Shown: positions 7,901 to 17,763 of the stretch, one piece after another
Layout: each line of letters begins with the position of its first letter
How positions within the stretch are numbered: position 1 is the first letter of the stretch
Origin: an uncultured Prevotellaceae bacterium
GTDB taxonomy: Bacteria; Bacteroidota; Bacteroidia; Bacteroidales; Muribaculaceae
Direction of reading: 5' to 3'
Length of the DNA: 64,000 bases
NCBI GenBank assembly: GCA_900317325.1
Contig: ONGE01000021.1
Span: forward strand, 1-64,000
The notes under the pieces: model-generated
Told to the model about the DNA's origin: nothing
Seen by the model: the letters and a program-made list of their open reading frames with translations, nothing else
Database searches by the model: none
Translations under genes and position numbers: made by a program

Positions 7901-9346
7901 TCAGAATTGGAAGTAAATGAACGTCTGCACCTGTCCGGCAAAATAGAAGATGAGGAAAGTCATCAGGGCATAGAGCGCCAACCTGGAAGCCTGATGCGCA
8001 AAGATGCGGTAACCGTCGATCTGCAGCACATGCTCTCGCTCACGCTGGAACCACTCAACCAGCAAGAGCCCTGCACACCACAGCAGCATGCCAGCCATCT
8101 TCATCGTCAGGCCGTGGTAATCGAACAACGATGACGAGAACAGGCGCGAAGTGAAGTCAATAAAGGTCGCAAAATCCGGGGCGCGGAACAGCACCCAACC
8201 GAAGTTGATGAGCAGGAATGTCACCAGCATCGACAAGAATTCACGAGCCGATGGCAACAGGTGGCCGTGAGCCACAGTGTCCTTGTAACGGCGCGACTTG
8301 AAGACGATGAGCGGGATGAACAGTAAGGCAAGGTACAAGCCCCACAGGACAAAGGTCCAATCGGCACCGTGCCACAAGCCCGAGAGGGCAAACACGATGA
8401 TCGTGTTGAGTATCACACGGCCGCGTGAGCAGCGGCTGCCGCCTAGCGGGAAATAGACATACTGGGTGAACCAGGCGTTGAGCGTGATGTGCCAACGGCG
8501 CCAGAATTCACGCACATTGCGTGAGAAATACGGTACCCTGAAGTTGGTCGTCAGTCTGAAACCGAAGAGCTTGGCGCAGCCGATGGCGATGTCGCTGTAG
8601 CCCGAGAAGTCGGTGTAGATTTGGAAAGTGAACAGTAACGAGGCCACGAACAGCATCAGGCCTGTTGAGCCGTTCAGATTGTCCCAGATGCCGTTCACCA
8701 CTTCGGCACAGCCGTCGGCAATGATGAGTTTCTTGAAAAAGCCCCAAAGCATCTGTCGCATGCCATCGACAGCCACTGCATAGTCGAAGGAACGCTCCTT
8801 CAACATCTGAGGCAGCAGGTTGGATGCCCGTTCGATGGGACCGGCCACCAGCTGGGGGAAGAAACTGATGAACGAGAAGAAGGCGATGACATCCCGAGTG
8901 GGCTTGATGCGGCGGGCATATACGTCAATCGAGTAGCTGAGTGCCTGGAAGGTGTAGAAACTGATGCCCACGGGCAGGATGATGTGCATGGTGGGCCAGT
9001 CGGCTGTGATGCCGAACGCGCCCAACAACGAGGACAAGCTATCGATGAAGAAGTTGAAATACTTGAAAACCGCAAGAATACCCAGATTGAGCACAATGTT
9101 TGCGGCACTCACGGCCCGTTGCAGCGACCTCCGGCCTTCAAACCGTTCGATGAACAATCCGCTGGCAAAGCTGCTCAACGAAGTGATGATGATCAAGAAG
9201 AGGAACCTCCAGTCCCACCAACCGTAAAACATGTAACTCGCCACAAGGATGAGCAGATTCTGCCATCGCAGTCTCTTGAACACAAACCAGTAGAGCAGGA
9301 ACACTACTGGGAGGAATATCATGAATGTGAACGAGTTGAAAAGCAT
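7901..9346 (-). CDS. MBOAT family membrane O-acyltransferase
   Basis: A 481-residue multi-pass membrane protein of the AlgI/DltB type. It begins MLFNSFTFMIFLPVVFLLYW, a very typical MBOAT start. It carries the conserved FWRRWHITL block (His at 286) and the invariant SGLWHGADW block (His at 326), the proposed catalytic histidine. Its role is to move acetyl or acyl groups from a cytoplasmic donor across the membrane to a periplasmic acceptor. It is the first gene of a three-gene operon with the SGNH partner and a small membrane protein; genes abut or overlap. No clear promoter is seen in the 100 bp upstream, where the terminator hairpin of the PorZ-like gene lies. Confidence 0.9.
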   Translation of the reverse strand: MLFNSFTFMIFLPVVFLLYWFVFKRLRWQNLLILVASYMFYGWWDWRFLFLIIITSLSSFASGLFIERFEGRRSLQRAVSAANIVLNLGILAVFKYFNFFIDSLSSLLGAFGITADWPTMHIILPVGISFYTFQALSYSIDVYARRIKPTRDVIAFFSFISFFPQLVAGPIERASNLLPQMLKERSFDYAVAVDGMRQMLWGFFKKLIIADGCAEVVNGIWDNLNGSTGLMLFVASLLFTFQIYTDFSGYSDIAIGCAKLFGFRLTTNFRVPYFSRNVREFWRRWHITLNAWFTQYVYFPLGGSRCSRGRVILNTIIVFALSGLWHGADWTFVLWGLYLALLFIPLIVFKSRRYKDTVAHGHLLPSAREFLSMLVTFLLINFGWVLFRAPDFATFIDFTSRLFSSSLFDYHGLTMKMAGMLLWCAGLLLVEWFQREREHVLQIDGYRIFAHQASRLALYALMTFLIFYFAGQVQTFIYFQF

Positions 9347-9361
9347 GTTTCCAGTGAAAAT

Positions 9362-9423
9362 TAATAGTGAATAGTTAATAGTCGCATCCGCAGAGCCAGC
9401 TACTATTAACTATTCACTATTAT
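9362..9423 (-). terminator. long perfect hairpin after the first PorZ-like gene
   Basis: A 21-bp perfect inverted repeat, 9362-9382 against 9402-9422, with a 19-nt loop. It lies 26 bp past the stop of the 9449-11806 gene. There is no strong T tract, so it may be a terminator, an RNA-stabilising hairpin or a copy of a repeat; the loop contains GCATCCGC, a motif recurring in other spacers of this window. Confidence 0.6.
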
Positions 9424-9448
9424 CTAGATCTATAACTAATCCAAGGGA

Positions 9449-11806
9449 TTACTTGATGATCATGACAGTGGCATGCGGGGCGCCATTGATAGCAGGTTGG
9501 GCACCTTGAGCCGCATAGATGTTGTAGATGCCTGTCGGCACTCTCTCTCCATTGGCGTCGCTGCCGTCCCAGAATGCACTACCCATCACGGGGCCGAAGT
9601 TGGCCACCACGTTGTTGTTGCGGTCGGTGACGGTAACGAATGAATTCTCCATCAGGCCGGCAATCTTGATCATGCCAGTGAAGTCGGGCTCAACAGGATT
9701 GGGGAAGGCGTAAACGTTGTCGAAGCTGAGAGCGGCAGCATCACCCTGAGGCATATACTCGGCGAAGCCGTTGTCGGTGAAGATGTACACGCAATCGTGC
9801 ACGGTGTCACACTCGACAGTGTAAACATTGTCGCTGGGAAGGTCGCTGTTCTCGGTGGTGAAGTGGTTGAACAACTCGCTGCCGTCGGGCGATACAAAGT
9901 AAAGACCGTTGTCGGTGGCAATCCACTTGTTGTTGTTGCGGTCAACACCGATGTCGTTAACCGAATAGCCTGCGCACAAGTAACCTTTACCCTCACTTGA
10001 CTTAACGGTGAGAGGACGGATGGCGCGAGGAATCTCGTCAAAAGCAACTGCTGGATCGAATGCAAAAATACCAGTGGTGTGACCAACCCAGATCATGCCG
10101 TCCTTGTCTTCCTCGAAGTGCCTTAAATACTCCCATTTAATCTGACCGTTGTTCTGGTCAACGAAACTGGAGATGTTGGCGAAATTATAGTTGTCAACAG
10201 TGGGATCCTCACTGCCGTTATCCCAGCACAGAACGTGACCTTGGATGGGTTTGCCCGGAGCATAGTCACAGTCACTGTAGATCTTTACGTTATTCTTGCT
10301 GGATACGATGAAGCGTGAGTTCTGGAACTGGCCCGAAACCACTGAAGTCACTGCGCTGGGCTGGAACCAGTCAGCCTTGGCAACCGAGGAGGCTGCAACC
10401 TTGGCTTTGGGAAGAACTACACAGGGCGTGGCATTGGAGGCAGGATACTGACTGACGGCCCACAGGTTGCCATACTTGTCAAATGCAGGGTGAGGCTTGT
10501 GGCTACCAATCTTAGAGTTGGTTGTAGTGTAAGTGATTTTCCTTACATCATCAGTCACTTTGAAAATACCCTTGTTCCAGCTGGTGCGCACATAGGTGTG
10601 GGGATCCGTAGGATCAAATACAAACTCCCAACCACCACCAGCAGCAGTGTAGGCCGTAGCATCGGCCCAGTTCATACCGTCATAGGTATTGATGACATTG
10701 GCATGAGTGTAGCTGGTATAGATACCAATGATAGGACCTGAAACACCGGCATACAATTTGTTCATTGCGGCGTTGTATTTCAGCCAATGGGGAGCATCGG
10801 TTGTCAGGGAGTTCATCTTGTAGTAGGTAGTGCTACCATTGACGTGGAGGCCATTGGCATCGGTTACCCAAACCGTGCCGTCTCCCAGAGGATCAGAGCT
10901 GGCGCGAACAATGACCGATAACTGCTTGCTGGTGCTTGTTCCCTCGGCATTGACGGTATAGTAGCTCGTTGTGTTGACGTCGCTCGTGAAGTTTGCGATG
11001 AAACCAGTCGAGGTCTTCTGCACATTTGAAATCTTGACGGTCAACAGATTGGTCAACGTGGGTGTTCCGCTCGAGAAGTCATACCTGTGAAGACCGGTTG
11101 TAGAACCGAAGACAAATACCGAATGATCGTTGATAGGATATGTCTTGCTGTCAGCGAAGGCTCCAGTCTCGCTTTGGAAGTTGTTGAGGGGGTCGGGATC
11201 GTTAGGATCACCATAATAGCAACGATTGTTGGAGAAGATGAGCATCTTGTCACCCATCAGACATACCGAGTTGATGGTTGCCGACTGCTTAACCTCATGA
11301 TTCCTCTCAACCTTGAGCGTTTCCTCATCGATGACAACAAAACCGTAACCCGTGGCAATATATGCCTTGCCGTTACCAAAAGTGATGTCACTAATGGCTT
11401 TACCGACGTAGCGGTACGGTTCACCGTTGCTCAACGAGTAGGCGTGAACAGCAACAACGTGATCTTTGATGTTGCTGATGTTGGTCACCTTGCCCTCGTT
11501 GTTGATGACGTCGATATTGGAGTTGGCATAGGCGACAAAGAGCAGTCTGCTCTCCCAATCATAATAAATGTTGGTGATATGATTGTCGGATAAGACATTT
11601 TGCCTGTTCAGTGCAATCGTGTTGGTGGTTGCTTTGTCAAACTGGAACAGATTGCCGCTGTTCAGGTAGTAAACCTTGTCACCCGTGTCAAAGATGCTCT
11701 GCATCTTCTTTTCCACATAGGCATTGTGAATCTTCCAGGTGCTGGCATTGGCATTGGCTATAGCCATTACCGCGAGCAAGAGGAAAACTAAGTGTTTTTT
11801 TAACAT
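9449..11806 (-). CDS. PorZ-like T9SS beta-propeller protein, copy 1
   Basis: A 785-residue exported protein (signal peptide 1-21). Residues about 22-690 are WD/propeller-like beta repeats; the start (VYYLNSGNLFQFD, LSDNHITNIYYD, YANSNIDVIN, DITFGNGKAYIATGYGFVVID) matches what I know of PorZ. The last ~85 residues (YAFPNPVEPDFTGMIKIAGL, with GERVPTGIYNIY) form a beta-sandwich like a T9SS C-terminal domain. In Porphyromonas PorZ sits on the surface, binds anionic LPS and helps PorU attach cargo. A very similar paralogue follows at 12194-14563. A general two-component-regulator propeller protein is the alternative label. Confidence 0.7.
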   Translation of the reverse strand: MLKKHLVFLLLAVMAIANANASTWKIHNAYVEKKMQSIFDTGDKVYYLNSGNLFQFDKATTNTIALNRQNVLSDNHITNIYYDWESRLLFVAYANSNIDVINNEGKVTNISNIKDHVVAVHAYSLSNGEPYRYVGKAISDITFGNGKAYIATGYGFVVIDEETLKVERNHEVKQSATINSVCLMGDKMLIFSNNRCYYGDPNDPDPLNNFQSETGAFADSKTYPINDHSVFVFGSTTGLHRYDFSSGTPTLTNLLTVKISNVQKTSTGFIANFTSDVNTTSYYTVNAEGTSTSKQLSVIVRASSDPLGDGTVWVTDANGLHVNGSTTYYKMNSLTTDAPHWLKYNAAMNKLYAGVSGPIIGIYTSYTHANVINTYDGMNWADATAYTAAGGGWEFVFDPTDPHTYVRTSWNKGIFKVTDDVRKITYTTTNSKIGSHKPHPAFDKYGNLWAVSQYPASNATPCVVLPKAKVAASSVAKADWFQPSAVTSVVSGQFQNSRFIVSSKNNVKIYSDCDYAPGKPIQGHVLCWDNGSEDPTVDNYNFANISSFVDQNNGQIKWEYLRHFEEDKDGMIWVGHTTGIFAFDPAVAFDEIPRAIRPLTVKSSEGKGYLCAGYSVNDIGVDRNNNKWIATDNGLYFVSPDGSELFNHFTTENSDLPSDNVYTVECDTVHDCVYIFTDNGFAEYMPQGDAAALSFDNVYAFPNPVEPDFTGMIKIAGLMENSFVTVTDRNNNVVANFGPVMGSAFWDGSDANGERVPTGIYNIYAAQGAQPAINGAPHATVMIIK

Positions 11807-11901
11807 ATCTATTAAATTAAACTATTATTATTCAGATGTTAACACACTAATAACCAGTAAGATATGTGAAATTTACACATAAAACCCACTGAATCAAATG
11901 C

Positions 11902-11909
11902 CAAAGGTA
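11902..11909 (-). promoter_or_regulatory. -7 promoter element for PorZ-like copy 1
   Basis: Minus-strand TACCTTTG, an exact match to the Bacteroidetes -7 consensus TAnnTTTG, about 95 bp upstream of the start at 11806. The surrounding 11880-11975 segment is closely similar to 14640-14735 upstream of copy 2, so it was probably duplicated with the gene. No clear -33 TTG is seen. Confidence 0.5.
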
Positions 11910-12022
11910 TAAAATATTAACGAGATAATCGGCTTTTTAGCTGATATAAGTTGCTGAAAACTTTCTTAAAAATTGCAAATTAAATCCGAGTTCGGGATAA
12001 CGATATCAAAAAAAGACTATTT

Positions 12023-12065
12023 AAGCCGACTGTTCCAGATAAATTTCCCTATTGGCAGTCGGCTT
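12023..12065 (-). terminator. intrinsic terminator after PorZ-like copy 2
   Basis: Stem AAGCCGACTG (12023-12032) with CAGTCGGCTT (12056-12065), 23-nt loop, followed in the minus direction within ten bases by a run of seven Ts (12008-12014). It lies about 130 bp past the stop of the 12194-14563 gene. The rest of the 11807-12193 spacer holds the copy 1 promoter region and no gene. Confidence 0.65.
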
Positions 12066-12193
12066 GTTTTCAAAGAAACAATATGCCTCTGTGGCCGAGA
12101 TGAGATTTCCAGTCTCACGGCACTTTACATAGCACTTTTGGGCTCGTGCCTCTCAATAAGTGTGCCGTTGTCAATATACCACTGATCCAAGAA

Positions 12194-14563
12194 TTACTTG
12201 ATGATCATGACAGTGGTATGAGGGGTACCGTTAATCGCTGGTTGGGCACCTTGTGCAACATAAATGCTGTAGATGCCTGTGGGTACTCTTTCACCATCAG
12301 CACCGCTGCCATCCCAGAATGCACTACCCATTACTGGACCGAAGCTGGCTACAACGTTATTGTTGCGGTCGGTGACGGTGACAAACGAATTATCCATCAG
12401 CCCGGCAATCTTGATCATGCCTGTGAAATCAGGCTCAACCGGATTGGGGAAGGCATAGACATTGTCGAAGTTGATTGCAGCGGCATCGCCTTGGGGTATA
12501 TATTCAGCAAAGCCATTGTCGGTGTAGATGTACACGCGATCATGCACGGTGTCGCATTCGACGCTGTAAACGTTGTTGCTGAGAATATCACTGTTTTCGG
12601 TCGTATAGTGATTAAACAATTCACTGCCGTCGGGCGATACAAAGTAGAGACCGTTGTCAGTGGCAATCCACTTGTTGTTATTGCGGTCAACACCGATGTC
12701 ATAAACTGAATAACCTTCGCATAAATAGGTTTTCTTTCTCTCGTTGGACTTGATGACGATAGGACGATAAGCACGAGGAAGTTCATCAAATACCACATCG
12801 GGGTCAAATGCGAATATGCCTGTAGTATGGCCCACCCAAATCATGCCGTTCTTGTCCTCTTCGAAATGCCTAAGATATTCCCATTTGATTTGACCATTGT
12901 TTTGGTCAATGAAACTGGCGATATTAGCGAGCATATAGTTATCTACAGTGGGATCCTCACTGCCGTTGTCCCAGCAAAAGATATGACCTTGGATGGCTTT
13001 CTGAGGGGCATAGTCGCAGTCGCTGTAGATTTTCACATTATTTTTGCTGGCCACAATGAAACGTGAATTCTGGGCTTTGCCCGAAATAATTGATTTCAGT
13101 CTGTTGAGCACAAACCAGTCTGATTTAGAAACAGAGTTATTGGCTACCTTGTTTTTCGGAAGAACTACACAGGGTGTCGGAAAGGTATCCGGTATCTGAC
13201 TGATAACCCACAAATTACCATAGTTATCAAAAGCGGGATGAGGTTTGACAAGACCAATAGGTGAGTTGGAAGCAGTATATGTTAATTTCCTGACATCATT
13301 GGTAATCTTGAAGATGCCTTTGTTAGACCAACCTGCTCGCATGTAAGTGTGGGGGTCTGTAGGATTGAATACGAACTCATAGCCACCCCCGGCTGCTGTA
13401 TAAGCCGTGGCATCGGCCCAATTCACACCGTCATAGGTATTGATAACATTGGCAACAGTCATTTGTGATGCTCCATAAATGTCAACAACGGGGCCGGAAA
13501 TGCCGGCATACAGTTTGTCCATAGTGGCATTGTACTTCAACCAATAGGGGGCGTCGGTCGTCAACGAGTTCATCTTGTAGTAGGTGGTGTTGCCGTTGAT
13601 GTGAAGACCGTTGGCGTCGGTAACCCACACGGTACCGTCTCCCAGAGGATCAGAGCTGGCGCGGACGATGACCGATAACTGCTTGCTGGTACTTGTACCA
13701 TCGGCATTGACGGTATAGTAACTTGTCGTGGTAACATCGCTTGTGAAGTTGGCGATAAAACCAGTCGGAGTCTTCTGCACATTTGAGATCTTGACGGTCA
13801 ACAGATTCGTCAATGTGGGTGTTCCACTTGAGAAATCATATCTGTGAAGACCGGAAGAAGATCCGAACAAAAATACCGAATGATCGTTGAGGGGATATGA
13901 CTTGCAATCACCGAAGGAACCGCTTACCCTCTGAAAATTGTTGGAGGGGTCTGAATCGTTAGGATCACCATAGTAACAATAGTTTTTTGAGAAGAACAAC
14001 AGAAGGTCGCCCATCGGGCATACCGTATTGACGGTGATTGTCTGCCTGACCTCATGGTTCTTCACCACTCTGAGTGTTTCCTCGTCGATGATGACAAAGC
14101 CGTAACCAGTGGCGACATAAGCCTTGCCATTACCGAAGTTGATGTCATTTATGGCCTTGCCGACGTAAGTGTTAGGTTCACCGTTGCTCAAGGAATAGCC
14201 ATGAACAGCCACGACTTTATCCTTGATGTTGCTGATGTTGGTTACCTTGCCGCTACTATTGATAACATCGATATTGGAGTTGACATAGGCAACAAAGAGC
14301 AACCTGTTCTCCCAATCATAATAGATATTGGAGATGCGATTGTCGGATAAGACATTCTGCCTGTGTAGCGCCGTTGTACTAGAGGTCGCTTTGTCAAACT
14401 GGAAAAGGAAACCGCTGTTCAGGTAATAAACCTTGTCTCCTGTGTCAAAGATGTTCTGCATCTTTTTTTCTACGTAGGCGTTATGCCTCTTAAAAGTAGT
14501 AGCATTAGCACTGGCTAAAGCCATCACCATGATAAACAGTAAAAATAGGTGTTTTTTTAACAT
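12194..14563 (-). CDS. PorZ-like T9SS beta-propeller protein, copy 2
   Basis: A 789-residue protein started at the ATG at 14563, which gives MLKKHLFLLFIMVMALASANA, aligned with copy 1; the frame extends six codons further upstream without a better start. It has the same plan as copy 1: signal peptide, propeller-like region, then a C-terminal sandwich beginning YAFPNPVEPDFTGMIKIAGL. By eye the two proteins match over their whole length, differing most in the middle (around residues 150-230 and 345-470) and being almost identical at the C-terminus. PorZ is normally single-copy in organisms with T9SS. The pair may have diverged to serve different glycans or cargo; that is inference. Confidence 0.7.
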   Translation of the reverse strand: MLKKHLFLLFIMVMALASANATTFKRHNAYVEKKMQNIFDTGDKVYYLNSGFLFQFDKATSSTTALHRQNVLSDNRISNIYYDWENRLLFVAYVNSNIDVINSSGKVTNISNIKDKVVAVHGYSLSNGEPNTYVGKAINDINFGNGKAYVATGYGFVIIDEETLRVVKNHEVRQTITVNTVCPMGDLLLFFSKNYCYYGDPNDSDPSNNFQRVSGSFGDCKSYPLNDHSVFLFGSSSGLHRYDFSSGTPTLTNLLTVKISNVQKTPTGFIANFTSDVTTTSYYTVNADGTSTSKQLSVIVRASSDPLGDGTVWVTDANGLHINGNTTYYKMNSLTTDAPYWLKYNATMDKLYAGISGPVVDIYGASQMTVANVINTYDGVNWADATAYTAAGGGYEFVFNPTDPHTYMRAGWSNKGIFKITNDVRKLTYTASNSPIGLVKPHPAFDNYGNLWVISQIPDTFPTPCVVLPKNKVANNSVSKSDWFVLNRLKSIISGKAQNSRFIVASKNNVKIYSDCDYAPQKAIQGHIFCWDNGSEDPTVDNYMLANIASFIDQNNGQIKWEYLRHFEEDKNGMIWVGHTTGIFAFDPDVVFDELPRAYRPIVIKSNERKKTYLCEGYSVYDIGVDRNNNKWIATDNGLYFVSPDGSELFNHYTTENSDILSNNVYSVECDTVHDRVYIYTDNGFAEYIPQGDAAAINFDNVYAFPNPVEPDFTGMIKIAGLMDNSFVTVTDRNNNVVASFGPVMGSAFWDGSGADGERVPTGIYSIYVAQGAQPAINGTPHTTVMIIK

Positions 14564-14652
14564 AAGCTTCAATTTTAACAATTATTCATACTCTAATAAA
14601 GTAATACTCAGTAAAATGTGTGCCTATTGCACAGAAACCACTGAATCGAAAT

Positions 14653-14661
14653 CAAAAGGTA
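14653..14661 (-). promoter_or_regulatory. probable promoter for PorZ-like copy 2
   Basis: Minus-strand TACCTTTTG, the position equivalent to the exact TACCTTTG upstream of copy 1 but with one extra T. It lies about 95 bp upstream of the start at 14563, inside a segment duplicated between the two genes. Confidence 0.4.
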
Positions 14662-14740
14662 TATATTAATAACGAGAAAATAGGCTTTTTAGTTTACATA
14701 AGTTGCAGAAAATCCTTCAAAAAATTGCAAAATACCGAAA

Positions 14741-14783
14741 CAAGAGCAAGAATTGCCACAATCAATGGCAATTCTTGCTCTTG
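14741..14783 (-). terminator. strong intrinsic terminator of lysS
   Basis: A perfect 18-bp stem, 14741-14758 against 14766-14783, with a 7-nt loop. It lies 24 bp past the lysS stop and is followed in the minus direction by T-rich DNA. It separates lysS from the PorZ-like genes. Confidence 0.8.
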
Positions 14784-14807
14784 AGGATTTCTCTTGGTTT
14801 TGTGGGA

Positions 14808-16553
14808 TTATTCTGGTTTGGCCGCAGCTGCCGCCTCGACCCATTTCTTGACTTCGTCAACAACAGGTACCTTATAACCCAACTTGTACTTTTTGTTGAT
14901 GTCCAGCAAGTCTTGGAAGAGTTTACCGGGCTTCTCAAGAGAGCCCAAGGCTGCAACGGTGAGGAAGCCGGCCTTCTGGATAGGAGCTACCCATTCCTCG
15001 GGGATGCCCAGGGCGGTGAACGCCTCGACCTTGTCGCGTGCGGGAACCTTCTCGGGGCGCATCTGCGGGAACAGCAGCACATCCTGGATGTAGCTATTGC
15101 CGGTCATGAGCATCACCAAGCGGTCGATGCCGATGCCGATACCGCTCGTGGGAGGCATGCCGTATTGCAGGGCACGCAGGAAGTCCTGGTCGATGATCAT
15201 CGCTTCGTCGTCACCCTTGTCGGCCAAACGCATCTGCTCCTTGAAGCGTTCTTCCTGATCGATGGGATCGTTGAGCTCGCTGTAGGCATTGGCCAGCTCT
15301 TTTCCGTTGACCATCAGCTCAAAACGCTCGGTCAAGCCGGGCTTGCTGCGGTGCATTTTGGTCAGCGGGGACATCTCGACGGGATAGTCGATGATGAAGG
15401 TGGGCTGAATGAACGTACCCTCGCAGAATTCACCGAAGATTTCGTCAATCAGTTTACCCTTGCCCATGGTGTCGTCGATCTCGAGGTTGAGTTGCTTGCA
15501 CACCTCGCGGATTTCCTCCTCGGTCTTGCCTTCCAGGTCGTGACCTGTCTTTTCCTTAATGGCCTCGAGGATGGGCAGACGGCGGTAAGGCGCCTTGAAA
15601 CTGATGACTTGTCCGTCGATTTCGGTCTCGGGCTTGCCGTTGACGGCGATACAGATTGTCTCGAGCAACTGTTCGGTGAACGACATCATCCAGTTATAGT
15701 CCTTGTACTGCACGTACAGCTCCATGCAGGTGAACTCGGGATTGTGGTTGCGGTCCATGCCTTCGTTGCGGAAGTTCTTGCCGATTTCATACACACCCTC
15801 AAAACCGCCGACGATCAGTCGCTTAAGGTAAAGCTCGGTGGCAATGCGCATGTACATGGGGATGTTCAGCGCATTGAAGTGGGTGATGAACGGGCGTGCC
15901 GTGGCACCGCCGGCAATGGCTTGCAGCGTAGGGGTCTCGACCTCGGTATAACCTGCATCATCAAGTACCTGACGCATGGTTTTGATGACCTGAGCGCGTT
16001 TCAGGAAGGTTTCCTTCACGCCAGCATTGACCACCAGGTCAACATAGCGCTGGCGGTAACGCAATTCAGGGTCTTCAAAGGCATCATAGACAACGCCATC
16101 CTTCTGCTTCACCACGGGCAGCGGCTTCAGAGACTTGCTCAGCAGTTTGAGGGACTGTGCATGGACGCTGATCTCGCCCGTCTGGGTGCGGAACACGTAA
16201 CCCTGAACGCCCACAAAGTCACCCATGTCGAGTAACTTCTTGAACACCGTGTTGTACAGTTCCTTGTCATCGCCGGGGCACAGGTCGTCACGGCTCACAT
16301 AGACCTGTACACGGCCCTTGGAATCTTGCAGTTCAAAGAACGATGCTTTGCCCATGATGCGGCGGTTCATCATGCGTCCGGCGATGCTCACCTGACGCGG
16401 CTCAGCCTCGTCGCTGAAGTTGGCGATGATGTCATCACTGTAGGCATTCACCACATACTCGGCGGCGGGGTAGGGGTTGATGCCCAAGGCCTTGAGCTGC
16501 TCCAAACTGTTGCGGCGGATAATCTCTTGTTCGCTTAATTCAAGTACATTCAT
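14808..16553 (-). CDS. lysS: lysyl-tRNA synthetase, class II
   Basis: A 581-residue cytoplasmic enzyme that charges tRNA-Lys with lysine using ATP. The N-terminal OB-fold anticodon-binding domain spans about 55-145 ([20 protein letters not shown]). The catalytic domain has class II motif 2, [14 protein letters not shown] (261-274), and motif 3, [12 protein letters not shown] (471-482). A C-terminal extension of about 75 residues past motif 3 ([14 protein letters not shown] onward) makes it longer than the ~500-residue E. coli enzyme; I recall such tails in Bacteroidetes LysRS. It is a single-gene unit with its own -7 promoter element at 16594 and a strong terminator. Confidence 0.97.
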   Translation of the reverse strand: MNVLELSEQEIIRRNSLEQLKALGINPYPAAEYVVNAYSDDIIANFSDEAEPRQVSIAGRMMNRRIMGKASFFELQDSKGRVQVYVSRDDLCPGDDKELYNTVFKKLLDMGDFVGVQGYVFRTQTGEISVHAQSLKLLSKSLKPLPVVKQKDGVVYDAFEDPELRYRQRYVDLVVNAGVKETFLKRAQVIKTMRQVLDDAGYTEVETPTLQAIAGGATARPFITHFNALNIPMYMRIATELYLKRLIVGGFEGVYEIGKNFRNEGMDRNHNPEFTCMELYVQYKDYNWMMSFTEQLLETICIAVNGKPETEIDGQVISFKAPYRRLPILEAIKEKTGHDLEGKTEEEIREVCKQLNLEIDDTMGKGKLIDEIFGEFCEGTFIQPTFIIDYPVEMSPLTKMHRSKPGLTERFELMVNGKELANAYSELNDPIDQEERFKEQMRLADKGDDEAMIIDQDFLRALQYGMPPTSGIGIGIDRLVMLMTGNSYIQDVLLFPQMRPEKVPARDKVEAFTALGIPEEWVAPIQKAGFLTVAALGSLEKPGKLFQDLLDINKKYKLGYKVPVVDEVKKWVEAAAAAKPE

Positions 16554-16593
16554 GTTATACCTTATATTATAATGTTGTTTTTATTCCAATTTG

Positions 16594-16601
16594 CAAAGGT
16601 A
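16594..16601 (-). promoter_or_regulatory. -7 promoter element for lysS
   Basis: Minus-strand TACCTTTG, exact TAnnTTTG consensus, 41 bp upstream of the lysS start at 16553. No obvious -33 TTG at the usual distance. Confidence 0.5.
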
Positions 16602-16633
16602 GTAAAAAGTTTTCAGTTGACCGTTGCCAGCCT

Positions 16634-17653
16634 TCAGTTTCTTTGTGAATAGGGTTTGCCGAGCAGGAAGGGGAGGTAACGTTCGATGAACAGGACAAGT
16701 GGGTAGAGGATAGCCATGACGGCAACAGCGATAACCACCTTGAGCAGGATGTTGCCGTCAAAGACACCTTCACCCAGCAAGCGGGTAACGACGATCTTGA
16801 TGATGCCGATGAGGTAATTCTGAAGTGCCAGATAGGAAATGCCGGTGATGGCAACAGTCTGGGCGATGCGGCTGGTGCCAAGGTGCGTCTCGAGCCACTT
16901 GCAGATGCCCGTGTAGAGGGGCAACACGAGGATGATGGCTTCGGGTGCGAGCACATAGGCGACGGCTCGGTCGATGGTCTGCGGCGCAACGATGAGGAAG
17001 CCTAATCCTACAGCGGCGAGCAGGATGCAAACCAGGGCTTTTGACGTCCCGTTCAAGGCCGTGCTGAAGCGCGATTCGGCATCTCGACAGACGTTGCCGA
17101 TGGCATAGATGGGCATGTAGAGTAATGCTTTATCAAGGTTCCAGTAACGAAGCCACGGCAAGTCGATGAACAGCAGTGACAGGCTCAGTAGCAAGGCAAC
17201 TGCCAGCGGCCAGAAGCCCGAGAGATACTTGCGTATCGGATAATAGATGACCTGCATGGTGAACAAGGCCGCCAGGAACCAGAAGGTGCCCAGAACGACG
17301 TCGGGCATGCCCTGGATGAATTGCCAGACAGGGACGAGGGTGTCGATTGCCTGCTCCTCGGGGCCTGCCATACGACGCCCCACGAAAAGCCACAGAGCGT
17401 AGAAAATGATGAAAAAGCTGGTGTAAGGCACCAGTATCTGCCGTGCACGATGGAGCAGGAAATTCAGAAAATTCTTCTGCTTGGCGATGTTGAACAGATA
17501 TCCGGCGGCAAAGAAAAACACCGGGGCGCCCATGTTGAACAGCGCCAACTCATGGACATGACCGTCGCACTCGCAGCGGGGCGGTGTGTGGTACACCACC
17601 ACGAGGAACATCGCGATGAACTTGATGTAATCGAGCCAGGCCTGTCGCTTCAT
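16634..17653 (-). CDS. membrane acyltransferase, acyltransferase-3 family
   Basis: A 339-residue protein with about ten membrane segments. It starts MKRQAWLDYIKFIAMFLVVVYHT: the D-x-x-(R/K) start and the conserved His of the acyltransferase-3 (OafA/NodX-type) family. GAPVFFFAAGYLF follows at about 42-54, another typical block. These enzymes acylate sugars or lipids on the membrane. The substrate is unknown, since the gene stands alone between lysS and serS. The serS terminator hairpin lies directly upstream, so its own promoter should be within or just before that hairpin. Confidence 0.88.
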   Translation of the reverse strand: MKRQAWLDYIKFIAMFLVVVYHTPPRCECDGHVHELALFNMGAPVFFFAAGYLFNIAKQKNFLNFLLHRARQILVPYTSFFIIFYALWLFVGRRMAGPEEQAIDTLVPVWQFIQGMPDVVLGTFWFLAALFTMQVIYYPIRKYLSGFWPLAVALLLSLSLLFIDLPWLRYWNLDKALLYMPIYAIGNVCRDAESRFSTALNGTSKALVCILLAAVGLGFLIVAPQTIDRAVAYVLAPEAIILVLPLYTGICKWLETHLGTSRIAQTVAITGISYLALQNYLIGIIKIVVTRLLGEGVFDGNILLKVVIAVAVMAILYPLVLFIERYLPFLLGKPYSQRN

Positions 17654-17669
17654 AATACTTTATGGAAAA

Positions 17670-17745
17670 AGAAAACAATAAGTACAATAAAAACAATTAT
17701 AGTGTTGCGGTCAACAAATTGTCATTATTGTATTTATTGTTTTCT
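17670..17745 (-). terminator. imperfect long hairpin between serS and the acyltransferase gene
   Basis: Arms 17670-17698 and 17717-17745 pair at 26 of 29 positions around an 18-nt loop, 19 bp past the serS stop, with a short T run beyond. The left arm includes AAAACAATAAGTACAATAAA, found again at 45325-45344, so the hairpin belongs to an interspersed repeat family. Confidence 0.6.
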
Positions 17746-17763
17746 TGCTTATAATTGGTCTTA

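Noticed and set aside
14703..16235. Long open frame (510 codons) on the plus strand across lysS
   Set aside because: It is antisense to a clearly conserved lysS; its protein is low in pattern and matches no family. GC-rich codon use of the real gene explains it. The same applies to 17755-19026 over serS and 47120-48382 over the LRR gene.
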